Shown here: one piece after another, positions 6,357 through 12,474 of the stretch
How the letters are laid out: every line of letters starts with the position of its first letter
How positions within the stretch are numbered: position 1 is the first letter of the stretch
DNA from: an uncultured Coriobacteriaceae bacterium
GTDB lineage: Bacteria > Actinomycetota > Coriobacteriia > Coriobacteriales > Eggerthellaceae
DNA: 12,474 nt
NCBI GenBank assembly: GCA_902796815.1
Contig: CADBQL010000299.1
Span: 1-12,474 of the forward strand
Direction of reading: 5' to 3'
Position numbers and translations under genes: made by a program
The notes under the pieces: model-generated
The model's database searches: none
The model's input: the letters and a program-made list of their open reading frames with translations, nothing else
Told to the model about the DNA's origin: nothing

Positions 6357-8882
6357 TTAATCAGCCTGCTCGAACGCCTTGAGCGTTTCGAGCTCCATAA
6401 GGTCTACGAGTACGTCACGGGGTTTGCTGCCATTCGGCGGTCCCACAACGCCCTTTTCTTCCAGCATATCCATTATACGACCCGCCCTTGCATAGCCCAC
6501 TTTGAGCTTTCGTTGGATATTGGATGTTGAACCCAGACCACTTGACACAACTATTTCGGCTGCATCCCAGATAAGAGGGTCATCTCCCCCACTTGAGCCG
6601 CCCGAACCATCCGGCATTGTATCGCCGAGCGACATCAGATTCGTCTTTAAAATTTCAGAATGATACTCGGGTTCGCCCTGCGCCTTCACAACGTCTACAA
6701 CCGCCTCGATCTCCTCGGGTGATACGAAGCATCCTTGGATACGGACAGGCTTGGCGAATTCTGGTTTGGATAGCAACAAGTCACCATTGCCAATAAGGCT
6801 TTCGGCACCCGAAACATCCAAAATGACGCGACTATCGAGCCCTGATGCAACGTTGAATGCCATGCGGTTCGTAATATTGGCCTTGATTAAGCCTGTCACA
6901 ACATTGGCAGACGGACGCTGGGTCGCCACAATCAGGTGAATGCCAGCCGCACGCGCGAGTTGCGCGATGCGCGCGATGCTGAACTCGACTTCCTTGCCGA
7001 CGTTCATCATGAGGTCGGCAAGTTCGTCGATGATAATCACGATGTAGGGCAGTTCCTCGGTGACGGGTGCGCCATCTTCCTCGACGGCGCCGTTTCGCAC
7101 CTTCTCGTTGTACTGCGCGATGTTGCGCGCTCCGTATTTCGAAAAGACCTTCAAGCGGCGCTCCATCTCGGCTACGCCCCAAGACAAGGCGCTCGCGGCC
7201 TCTTTGGGTTCGGTGACTACCGGGACGTACAGATGGGGAATGCCGTTGTAGGGGGTGAATTCGACGCGCTTGGGATCGATCATGATAAAGCGAACCTGCG
7301 AAGGCGTCGCCCTCATGAGCATGGACATGATCATCGCGTTAATGCCAACGGATTTTCCTGAGCCGGTCGTGCCGCCGATGAGCAAGTGCGGCATCTTTGC
7401 AAGATCGCACACGATGGCGTTTCCCTCAACGTCTTTGCCTATGGCCATCTCGAGCGGACCGCCGTGCACATCCTTGAGCACATCGCCAAGCAGAACGTTT
7501 TCACGCGTTGCATTAGGGACTTCGATGCCGACATAATGCGTGCCCGGTATCGGAGCGAAAATTCGAACACCTGGAGCCGCCAAAGCCAAGGCGATGTCAT
7601 CGTTGAGTGCCGTAAGGCGACTTACGCGAACGCCTGGAGGAAGATCGACCTCGAACAATGTCACGGTCGGTCCGGCAATCCAATCGACGACTGTCGCCAT
7701 GATGCCAAAATCTTCCATGGTTTGCTGCAAGCGCGCAGCTGTTTCGGTCAGCTCGTCTTCGGCTGCCTTGGACTTCTTCTTTGCTTTTCCAACCTTGAGC
7801 AGGCTTGGATCGGGCAATTCGAACGATTCGTCTGCACTCACGCTTTCGATTGTTAGGGACGCTTCATTGGCGGCAGACAACTCTTCCACTTGCGGCTTTT
7901 CATCTTTTTCAATCTCTATTGGGCGAGACGACCCGAGTTTCCGCGTCATTTGCTTGGGCTTTGAGCGGGCAGGGCGTTCTTCCTTGGCGCCCGCATCGAT
8001 GTGTATCGGCTCGAACTGCACCGTCTTTGCAGCACGAGAGACCGCCCCCTTCGCAGCAGACCTGGCTGAGTCCTCGTCAATTATCACCGAATCATCGCCG
8101 ACGAGCATCGTTTTCGCACGCGAGTTCACCTTCCCCGAAGAGCGTGAACGCTTCGGCGTGGCTGCGATAAAGGGCTGATCGACCGCAACGCCAAGTTCCT
8201 CTTCCTCCGCGGCCTCATCTCGCGCGCGCTTGGCCTCGACGAGCTCGATGATCGTGCGAACCGAAAAGCCGATGATGGCAAGCCCAATTGCAATGATGCC
8301 GCACGATATGACACACGAAACAGGAAGGCCAAACCAGCTGAGTAGCACCCAAGCCGGTCCAGCGCCTACATATCCGCCGCGATACACGATCTGCTTTTGG
8401 GAAAGGAGCTCACCCGTAACGCCGTTTGCGCCGAGCGCACCGGGAGTGAACAGGGCGACGAGTATGAGAACCCCCCAGAACATGAGACCGAGGCCGATGA
8501 CTACACGCGCTGGCATGCGCTCTTTTTGGAACCGCGCAACGAAGGTGCTCGCTACGACGATGAGCAGCACCGGCAAAATGTAGGCTCCGACGCCGAAGCA
8601 CAGGCGAAGCGAGTGCGAAAGAAACGAGGCAACGACGGCGTTCGTCGGCCATGCCACGATGAGAACAAGCGCGAAAGCGGTAATCACGCATAGAATCGAG
8701 ACTATGGTGCGCTTCGCCGTATCGTCGACGATCGGCGGGCGCGCGACCTGCTCGTGAACTGGCGCGCCGCCCTTCTTCTCGGCGGGCGTTACTGCTCGTT
8801 TCCGGTTGGATTGGCGCGAGGACGAAGAGGCCGTTTTCCTCTTGGTGCCCACGCCCGATTTTACTGCTTTGCTCGTAGCCAC
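6357..8882 (-). CDS. ftsK: DNA translocase FtsK/SpoIIIE family
   Basis: FtsK is a septum-anchored hexameric motor that pumps chromosomal DNA during division. With the GTG start at 8880-8882 the product is 841 residues. Numbering from there: a basic N-terminus (1-50), about four transmembrane helices (roughly 61-78, 95-115, 127-147, 180-210), a charged low-complexity linker (~220-370), an alpha domain with Walker A GTTGSGKS (504-511) and Walker B IVIIIDELADLMM (614-626), the conserved LARAAGIHLIVATQRPS (642-658), and a C-terminal winged-helix gamma domain (~770-835) that reads orientation sequences. The frame stays open to an ATG at 8972 (30 more residues). I prefer the GTG because AAAGGA sits 6 bases before it, the upstream ATG lacks a clear ribosome site, and a TATAAT lies between the two. 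The stop is 16 bases before rodZ. All motor motifs are intact. Confidence 0.96.
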   Translation of the reverse strand: MATSKAVKSGVGTKRKTASSSSRQSNRKRAVTPAEKKGGAPVHEQVARPPIVDDTAKRTIVSILCVITAFALVLIVAWPTNAVVASFLSHSLRLCFGVGAYILPVLLIVVASTFVARFQKERMPARVVIGLGLMFWGVLILVALFTPGALGANGVTGELLSQKQIVYRGGYVGAGPAWVLLSWFGLPVSCVISCGIIAIGLAIIGFSVRTIIELVEAKRARDEAAEEEELGVAVDQPFIAATPKRSRSSGKVNSRAKTMLVGDDSVIIDEDSARSAAKGAVSRAAKTVQFEPIHIDAGAKEERPARSKPKQMTRKLGSSRPIEIEKDEKPQVEELSAANEASLTIESVSADESFELPDPSLLKVGKAKKKSKAAEDELTETAARLQQTMEDFGIMATVVDWIAGPTVTLFEVDLPPGVRVSRLTALNDDIALALAAPGVRIFAPIPGTHYVGIEVPNATRENVLLGDVLKDVHGGPLEMAIGKDVEGNAIVCDLAKMPHLLIGGTTGSGKSVGINAMIMSMLMRATPSQVRFIMIDPKRVEFTPYNGIPHLYVPVVTEPKEAASALSWGVAEMERRLKVFSKYGARNIAQYNEKVRNGAVEEDGAPVTEELPYIVIIIDELADLMMNVGKEVEFSIARIAQLARAAGIHLIVATQRPSANVVTGLIKANITNRMAFNVASGLDSRVILDVSGAESLIGNGDLLLSKPEFAKPVRIQGCFVSPEEIEAVVDVVKAQGEPEYHSEILKTNLMSLGDTMPDGSGGSSGGDDPLIWDAAEIVVSSGLGSTSNIQRKLKVGYARAGRIMDMLEEKGVVGPPNGSKPRDVLVDLMELETLKAFEQAD

Positions 8883-8888
8883 GTGGTA

Positions 8889-8894
8889 TCCTTT
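8889..8894 (-). promoter_or_regulatory. Shine-Dalgarno AAAGGA favouring the ftsK GTG start
   Basis: On the minus strand AAAGGA is followed by TACCAC and then GTG (8882-8880), a 6-base spacing. The alternative ATG at 8972 is preceded only by a weak GAG. This element is the main argument for the shorter FtsK. Confidence 0.6.
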
Positions 8895-8927
8895 TTTGCT
8901 GCGTTTGTGGTTTCCTGTATCCGAATA

Positions 8928-8933
8928 ATTATA
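8928..8933 (-). promoter_or_regulatory. Candidate -10 box TATAAT for ftsK
   Basis: A perfect TATAAT on the minus strand would place a transcript start near 8921, about 39 bases before the GTG start. No good -35 is found 16-18 bases upstream, so the promoter is tentative; the motif would lie inside the coding region if the ATG at 8972 were used. Confidence 0.35.
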
Positions 8934-8977
8934 GTCGTTTGCAGCGCTTTCTTGCCCGGGAAATTGGTCCATCGTCT

Positions 8978-9012
8978 CAGTTCACGGTTACAGTTCACTG
9001 TGTCAGCAGGAT
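8978..9012. repeat. Direct repeat, left copy (35 bases)
   Basis: Contains CAGTTCAC at 8978-8985 and 8991-8998, separated by GGTTA, followed by TGTGTCAGCAGGAT. It aligns with 9153-9186 with one single-base gap and two mismatches. Confidence 0.88.
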
Positions 9013-9018
9013 TCCGAA

Positions 9019-9124
9019 GCAAAACCCCAGGTGAGGGCGCGTCATCGGCGATTCCGCAGACACAAGCTTAATCATTCTAAAGCTACGAGGACAAGCCGAT
9101 GCGCATTCTCACCTGGGGTTTTGC
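9019..9124. repeat. Large imperfect inverted repeat (17-bp perfect outer arms), possible bidirectional terminator
   Basis: The outer arms GCAAAACCCCAGGTGAG (9019-9035) and its exact complement (9108-9124) pair over 17 bases. Inner arms CATCGGC (9043-9049) and GCCGATG (9095-9101) pair as well, with partial GCG pairing in between, leaving a 45-base loop. Each arm carries an A4 or T4 run next to CCCC/GGGG, so on either strand the stem ends ...GGGGTTTTGC, like a terminator. It starts 79 bases after the rnj stop and could end that transcript. The loop is far longer than in ordinary terminators, so a mobile-repeat or structured-RNA origin is also possible. Confidence 0.8.
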
Positions 9125-9148
9125 GGGACGTGCGGACCCCTATGAACG

Positions 9149-9172
9149 GTAACAGTTCACGTTACAGTTCAC
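9149..9172. repeat. Tandem 12-bp motif GTWACAGTTCAC, two copies
   Basis: GTAACAGTTCAC (9149-9160) is directly followed by GTTACAGTTCAC (9161-9172). A third copy of the latter is at 8987-8998. The first copy is also part of a dyad, TGAAC (9143-9147) with GTTCA (9155-9159), giving operator-like symmetry. Confidence 0.8.
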
Positions 9173-9186
9173 TGTTTCAGCAAGAT
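9153..9186. repeat. Direct repeat, right copy (34 bases)
   Basis: Contains CAGTTCAC at 9153-9160 and 9165-9172, separated by GTTA, followed by TGTTTCAGCAAGAT. It ends 16 bases before the last base of rnj and lies 175 bases from the left copy. Confidence 0.88.
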
Positions 9187-9202
9187 CAAAACTAGAGCCG
9201 AG

Positions 9203-11077
9203 CTACACTTCCAAAATCGTGGAAATCGCCATCGGACGTTGCTTCGTGCGCTCCCACAGCAAGTTGAGCAAGGTGTCACGACTGATTTTCTTAAGCTCCA
9301 CGGCAGTTGCGCCCTTTCCGAGGTGGCGTTTGATAGCTGCCTCCACGGCGTCGATTGCCTCGGCTGCCACATACGGGTCATCACCGCCGGTGATGCCATG
9401 CATCTCCAAACTCACAGGCGCCAACAGCCGGCGTTCGCTCATCGAAACCGCCGCGCTCAATGCGGCAAATCCCTGTGCGCCGAGCGTTACGCGCTCATCG
9501 AGAACATCCTGGGAAGTGTCACCGACCGAAAGACCGTCAACGTACACCACGCCACTCTGAACGCTTTCGCCATGATGGACACCGTTTTCGTCAAGCACGA
9601 GGCTCTCGCCGTTTTCGCAGATGAAAATATTGGATTCGGGAACGCCCGTCTGCTCGGCAAGCGCTGCATGCGCGCGAAGGTGCGACGATTCGCCATGCAC
9701 GGGCATAAACGCGCGTGGTTGGGCAATCGAAAGCACGAGCTTGAGTTCTTCTGCGCCCGCATGACCCGAAACATGCACCATGGCACGCGATTTATCGTAA
9801 ACATCCGCGCCGATCTTTGAGAGCAGGTTTACGACGCGCGTGACCGCTTTCTCGTTTCCCGGCACAGGCGTCGCCGAAATGATCACGGTGTCGCCTTCAT
9901 CTATCTCGATGGTCTTGTGAAGGCCGCCTGCAATGCGCGAAAGCGCAGAGAGCGGCTCCCCCTGCGAACCTGTGCACATCACGACGATCTTCTCGGGCGG
10001 AATGCCTGCAAGCTCGTATGCGTCAACGAGGTTATTGTCATCGATTTTGAGGTACCCGAGCTTGCGAGCAATATCGGTGTTCTGGATCATCGAGCGCCCG
10101 GTTACGACTACCTTGCGTCCGCATTCAACCGCCGCATCGCAAATCTGCTGCATACGGTGGATATGGCTCGCAAACGATGCAATGATCACGCGGCCTTTCG
10201 CCTGGGCGATTATGGCACGCAAGGTTGTTCCGACTTCACGTTCGGACGGCGTGAAGTCGCGCTTCATCGCGTTCGTAGAGTCCGAAAGCATTAAATCGAC
10301 GCCCGCTTCCCCAAATCGGGCAAGCGCGCCGAAATCGGTCGTCACGCCGTCAATGGGCGTCTGGTCGAGCTTGAAGTCACCCGTATGCAGGACGTTTCCC
10401 GCAGGACTTGTGAAAAATATCCCAACCGATCCGGGAATCGAATGGTTGACGGCAAAGAACTCGGCATCGATGCAGCCGAGCTTGATCTTGTCGCCAGGCT
10501 TGATTTCGACAAGCTTCGCGTTCTTTATCTTGTGCTCTGCGAATTTGCCCTCGATGAGGCCAAGCGTCATTTTCGTGCCATAGATGGGAACGGGAACGTC
10601 GAGATCCTTGTACAGGTAGGGCAGGCTTCCCGTATGGTCCTCGTGACCGTGCGTAATCACGATGCCGCGGAGTTTATGCGCATTCTCGAGCACATAGGTG
10701 TAGTCGGGCAAAATCAAATCAATGCCCGGATGGTCGTCGTCCGGGAACATCAAGCCAGCATCGTCGAGCACGAGGTCTTCACCGCACTCGAATACCGTCA
10801 TGTTCTTTCCGATGGCGTCGAGGCCACCGAGCGGAATGACCTTGAGCTCTACACCGGTCTTCTTGCCTCCAGCGGATCCACGCTTGCGCTTTGACTGGGG
10901 TTTTTCTTCATCTGCACGAGTGGCTGCGGCATCGCGCGTAAGCGAGGGGCGCTTCTTCTCGAGTTTGACGTATTTAATCGAACGGGTCTCGCGCCCTTCT
11001 CGGCGCTTGCGACCGTAAAGCTGTTCGCCTTTGTTGTCTTTTGATTGCGAATTGCCATTCGCGTTGTTTTGCGACAT
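9203..11077 (-). CDS. rnj: Ribonuclease J
   Basis: RNase J is a zinc metallo-beta-lactamase/beta-CASP nuclease with 5'-3' exonuclease and endonuclease activity in RNA maturation and decay. The 624-residue protein has H143-G-H145-E-D147-H148 (ITHGHEDHTG), H212 in AVNHSIPG, H231-TGDFK, and LMLSDSTNA with D266. The beta-CASP region shows SFASHIHRMQQ and SATPVPGNEK, then HVSGHA (H435, H439) and PVHGE (H461). The C-terminal domain ends in WERTKQRPMAISTILEV. Residues 1-~75 form an extra lysine/arginine-rich, low-complexity extension before the usual ELKVIPLGGLDAIGKN start; B. subtilis RNase J1 (about 555 residues) lacks it. The ATG (11075-11077) is preceded by CGGAG at 5 bases. Its place before ftsK matches rnjB in the B. 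subtilis order. All metal ligands I can identify are present. Confidence 0.97.
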   Translation of the reverse strand: MSQNNANGNSQSKDNKGEQLYGRKRREGRETRSIKYVKLEKKRPSLTRDAAATRADEEKPQSKRKRGSAGGKKTGVELKVIPLGGLDAIGKNMTVFECGEDLVLDDAGLMFPDDDHPGIDLILPDYTYVLENAHKLRGIVITHGHEDHTGSLPYLYKDLDVPVPIYGTKMTLGLIEGKFAEHKIKNAKLVEIKPGDKIKLGCIDAEFFAVNHSIPGSVGIFFTSPAGNVLHTGDFKLDQTPIDGVTTDFGALARFGEAGVDLMLSDSTNAMKRDFTPSEREVGTTLRAIIAQAKGRVIIASFASHIHRMQQICDAAVECGRKVVVTGRSMIQNTDIARKLGYLKIDDNNLVDAYELAGIPPEKIVVMCTGSQGEPLSALSRIAGGLHKTIEIDEGDTVIISATPVPGNEKAVTRVVNLLSKIGADVYDKSRAMVHVSGHAGAEELKLVLSIAQPRAFMPVHGESSHLRAHAALAEQTGVPESNIFICENGESLVLDENGVHHGESVQSGVVYVDGLSVGDTSQDVLDERVTLGAQGFAALSAAVSMSERRLLAPVSLEMHGITGGDDPYVAAEAIDAVEAAIKRHLGKGATAVELKKISRDTLLNLLWERTKQRPMAISTILEV

Positions 11078-11105
11078 TCATACTCCGTTTCTATTCAGGC
11101 GCACA

Positions 11106-11134
11106 AATACAACCCATACCACTGTAAAGGTCAA
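11106..11134 (-). promoter_or_regulatory. Candidate rnj promoter
   Basis: On the minus strand TTGACC (11129-11134, 5 of 6 matches to the -35 consensus) is followed by a 17-base spacer and TGTATT (11106-11111, 4 of 6 matches to the -10). Transcription would start about 22 bases before the rnj ATG, just upstream of its CGGAG ribosome site. Confidence 0.5.
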
Positions 11135-11176
11135 AAGCGCGCTTATGTCATATATACCTGCGCTTGCGCAGTTTCA

Positions 11177-11194
11177 TCGGCTCATCTGAGCCGA
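11177..11194. repeat. 18-base dyad TCGGCTCA-TC-TGAGCCGA
   Basis: Two 8-base arms are exact complements around a 2-base centre. It lies about 43 bases upstream of the rnj -35 candidate. It could be an operator or a small hairpin; no T-tract follows on either strand, so it is not a standard terminator. Confidence 0.6.
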
Positions 11195-11355
11195 AACCAG
11201 ATCAATGCAAGAGAGTTTTGCAACCCACAAGTGTAGTAGTTTAGCGCTTCGCGGGGCTGTTTTAAAGCCAGCGCATATCAAATTCGACTTGCCCACCACG
11301 ATAGATGCACACGCATGTATCCGCAACGCAAGCCGATAGCGTGATGCGAGATTTA

Positions 11356-11384
11356 ATGGGTCGCAGGATGTTCCTGCGACCCAT
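11356..11384 (-). terminator. Perfect 13-bp hairpin downstream of dapB
   Basis: ATGGGTCGCAGGA (11356-11368) pairs exactly with TCCTGCGACCCAT (11372-11384) around a 3-base loop. It begins 47 bases after the dapB stop. On the minus strand it is followed by TAAATC, not a proper T-tract, so it may be a weak terminator or a 3' stabilising hairpin for dapB mRNA. Confidence 0.55.
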
Positions 11385-11430
11385 GGGGAATGACCATAAA
11401 AGGAGCGTTTCTTTTTTGCGCACCCGCCCG

Positions 11431-12195
11431 TTAGTTCATGAAGTTTTCCAGACCGATGATCAGGCCCTCGAGCTCACCGACACTTCGAATGCCGAGCAAA
11501 ACGCCAGGCATATACGATGAACGGTCCCAAGAATCGTGGCGAATCGTGAGCGTCTGCCCCATCGAGCCGAAAATGACTTCCTGGCTTGCTACGAAGCCCA
11601 TCGAGCGGACGGAATGTACGGGCACGCCATCGACGAGCGCTCCACGCGCGCCTTCTGCGCCTGCGATTTCGGTTTCCTTGCCAGGAGCTGCGCTCTCATG
11701 ACCGCGCGCTTCTGCAATCATCTGCGCCGTTCGTACCGCCGTACCCGAAGGTGCGTCCTTTTTGTTGCAATGGTGCAGCTCGATAACTTCGGCTTCGGGG
11801 AAAAACGGTGCGCAGGCCTTGGCGAATTGCATCATGAGCACGGCGCCCGTCGTAAAATTGGGTGCGTAGAACAAGCAAGAGCCGGGAGCTGCTTGGGCGG
11901 CGAGGCTCTCCAAGACGTCCGTCGCAAGACCGGTTGTGCCAACGACGCAGTCCCTTCCAGCCTTGAGCGCAACTTCGATGTTGCCAGCAACGACGTTCGG
12001 TTGCGTAAAATCGACCATGACATCGAAGTCTACGGCGTCAACGGCCTGCTGGATGTTCTCGAACGTGGGAAAATCTGCTTCCTTCCCAAAAGGATCGATA
12101 CCACAAGCAACCGTCATATCGTCAGCTGCTGTAACTGCTTCAACCACTGCCGAACCCATACGTCCTGCATAACCGGCAACTGCTACTCGTATCAT
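11431..12195 (-). CDS. dapB: 4-Hydroxy-tetrahydrodipicolinate reductase DapB
   Basis: DapB reduces hydroxy-tetrahydrodipicolinate with NAD(P)H in the diaminopimelate/lysine pathway, feeding peptidoglycan synthesis. The 254-residue product is of normal length. The N-terminal nucleotide-binding motif VAGYAGRMG spans 6-14, GTTG is at 86-89, and APNFTTG is at 111-117. The active-site region ELHHCNKKDAPSGTA (139-153) supplies H141, H142 and K145, equivalent to E. coli H159, H160 and K163, plus the substrate-binding SGT. The frame is open 20 codons further, to 12255, but ATG 12193-12195 is chosen because MIRVAVAGYAGRMG is where the family begins and AAGGAG sits 5 bases upstream. It is separated from rnj by 353 bases and is probably its own transcription unit. 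dapA is not adjacent within the window. Confidence 0.97.
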   Translation of the reverse strand: MIRVAVAGYAGRMGSAVVEAVTAADDMTVACGIDPFGKEADFPTFENIQQAVDAVDFDVMVDFTQPNVVAGNIEVALKAGRDCVVGTTGLATDVLESLAAQAAPGSCLFYAPNFTTGAVLMMQFAKACAPFFPEAEVIELHHCNKKDAPSGTAVRTAQMIAEARGHESAAPGKETEIAGAEGARGALVDGVPVHSVRSMGFVASQEVIFGSMGQTLTIRHDSWDRSSYMPGVLLGIRSVGELEGLIIGLENFMN

Positions 12196-12200
12196 GTTTT

Positions 12201-12206
12201 CTCCTT
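12201..12206 (-). promoter_or_regulatory. Shine-Dalgarno AAGGAG deciding the dapB start
   Basis: AAGGAG lies 5 bases before ATG 12195-12193 on the minus strand and supports this start over the in-frame ATG at 12255. Confidence 0.8.
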
Positions 12207-12238
12207 CTAGCGTCTTGTGACCAAAAATGATGCATCCC

Positions 12239-12250
12239 ATGTGGCCACAT
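12239..12250. repeat. Perfect 12-bp palindrome in the dapB leader
   Basis: ATGTGGCCACAT is fully self-complementary. On the minus strand it is flanked by two direct TGGGATG copies, and a second 8-base palindrome, GATGCATC (12229-12236), lies next to it. It sits between the dapB promoter candidate and the start codon, so it could be a repressor operator or a leader hairpin. No regulator is identified. Confidence 0.55.
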
Positions 12251-12280
12251 CCCACAACGCATGCTTATTAGTGGCGTCAT

Positions 12281-12308
12281 ATCCTAGTAAGGTCAGTGTA
12301 GCTGTCTA
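12281..12308 (-). promoter_or_regulatory. Weak candidate dapB promoter
   Basis: On the minus strand TAGACA (12303-12308, 5 of 6 matches to the -35) precedes TAGGAT (12281-12286, 4 of 6 matches to the -10) with a 16-base spacer. The leader would be about 80 bases. Other weak pairs exist nearby, so this is tentative. Confidence 0.35.
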
Positions 12309-12460
12309 AACGGCAGGCTCTGTTAACAATCGGCGAAAAGCGCAATGGTCAGATACGAAAGTACCAAAAGACGTCTTAAACGCATGCGAGTTGCCGCGAA
12401 TTGGAGCAGGAAACGCCGTCGATTCACGGCTCATGACCTAATTCCATATATATCAGATTA

Positions 12461-12474
12461 TAAAAAAGGAGGGG
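12461..12474 (+). promoter_or_regulatory. Possible ribosome binding site of a rightward gene just outside the window, or the T-tract of a leftward terminator
   Basis: The window ends in TAAAAAAGGAGGGG. Read rightward, AAGGAGG is a strong Shine-Dalgarno and the AT-rich CATATATATCAGATTATA before it could hold a -10 box. Read leftward, CCCCTCC followed by TTTTTT looks like the 3' side of a terminator stem whose other arm is beyond the edge. The two readings cannot be separated here. Confidence 0.35.

Larger units (their letters stand above)
8973..9202. other. Repeat-rich intergenic region between rnj and ftsK
   Basis: This 230-base gap (320 if the ftsK GTG start is right) has no gene-like frame. 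It holds two near-identical direct repeats (8978-9012 and 9153-9186) around a long imperfect inverted repeat (9019-9124). It resembles a structured intergenic element rather than a plain promoter region. Confidence 0.75.
11078..11430. other. 353-base intergenic region between dapB and rnj
   Basis: The dapB side has a perfect 13-bp hairpin (11356-11384). The rnj side has a promoter candidate (11106-11134). Between them is an imperfect dyad, TCGGCTCA-TC-TGAGCCGA (11177-11194). No frame in either direction looks like a gene, and I recognise no riboswitch, T-box or tRNA. dapA, which often sits in this position in related orders, is not here. Confidence 0.6.

Noticed and set aside
7540..8178. Long open frame on the plus strand, opposite ftsK (about 212 codons)
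   Set aside because: It is antisense to the strongly supported ftsK linker region, has no family-like motifs and no good ribosome site; low-complexity coding DNA often leaves the opposite strand open.
9019..9124. CRISPR array or tRNA in the rnj-ftsK gap
   Set aside because: The repeats are only two copies around an inverted repeat with no regular spacers, and no TPsiC-loop or CCA-like end was found, so neither a CRISPR array nor a tRNA fits.
9013..9152. Insertion sequence or classic MITE with target-site duplication
   Set aside because: No transposase frame is present, and the direct repeats do not directly abut the inverted repeat (6 bases on the left, 28 on the right), so the arrangement does not match a standard insertion.
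11078..11355. Riboswitch or T-box ahead of rnj
   Set aside because: No conserved core or T-box motif was recognised, and the best promoter lies only about 30-60 bases before the rnj start, leaving little leader RNA.
12196..12255. In-frame 20-codon extension of dapB from an ATG at 12255
   Set aside because: The DapB family starts at the nucleotide-binding MIRVAVAGYAGRMG, and AAGGAG lies 5 bases before the ATG at 12195; the extension would cover the palindrome in the leader.

Overview
The window is a chromosomal housekeeping segment, most likely from a Gram-positive actinobacterium of the class Coriobacteriia (Eggerthella/Slackia/Cryptobacterium-like). This is an inference from protein character, the LexA-type box and base composition only slightly above 50% GC by eye; no 16S or other marker is present to confirm it. 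Every convincing gene lies on the minus strand, so transcription runs from high to low coordinates. The order dapB - rnj - ftsK - rodZ - yajQ - rimO - pgsA/cinA - recA - recX resembles the known Bacillus subtilis order dapA - rnjB - spoIIIE - ymfM - pgsA - cinA - recA, so this is conserved core synteny rather than an accessory island.

Layout in transcription order. (1) 12474-12196: a 279-base leader/intergenic region with a weak dapB promoter candidate and a 12-base palindrome. (2) dapB (12195-11431), lysine/diaminopimelate synthesis, followed by a perfect 13-bp hairpin. (3) A 353-base gap holding the probable rnj promoter. (4) rnj (11077-9203), ribonuclease J with a long basic N-terminal extension. 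(5) A repeat-rich gap: two near-identical ~35-base direct repeats, each with two CAGTTCAC motifs, flank a large imperfect inverted repeat. (6) A tight run, ftsK (8882-6357, GTG start preferred), rodZ-like (6340-4817), yajQ (4750-4253), rimO (4248-2923) and a fused pgsA-cinA gene (2926-1739), with gaps of 16, 66 and 4 bases and a 4-base overlap. A hairpin terminator ends it. (7) A 326-base gap containing the recA promoter. (8) recA (1412-354) and, 2 bases further, recX (351 to beyond the left edge).

The genes cover chromosome segregation and repair (FtsK, RecA, RecX), envelope synthesis and shape (DapB, PgsA, RodZ), RNA turnover (RNase J), ribosome modification (RimO) and pyridine-nucleotide salvage (the CinA/PncC domain). 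The clearest regulatory signal is upstream of recA: a LexA (SOS) box occupies the spacer between a perfect TTGACA and a TATACT, a simple arrangement for LexA repression of recA-recX.

I found no rRNA, tRNA, CRISPR array, insertion sequence, phage gene or toxin-antitoxin pair, and no clear new multi-gene system. The most unusual items are the PgsA-CinA fusion, the repeat/palindrome element between rnj and ftsK, and the acidic repetitive tail of the RodZ-like protein.
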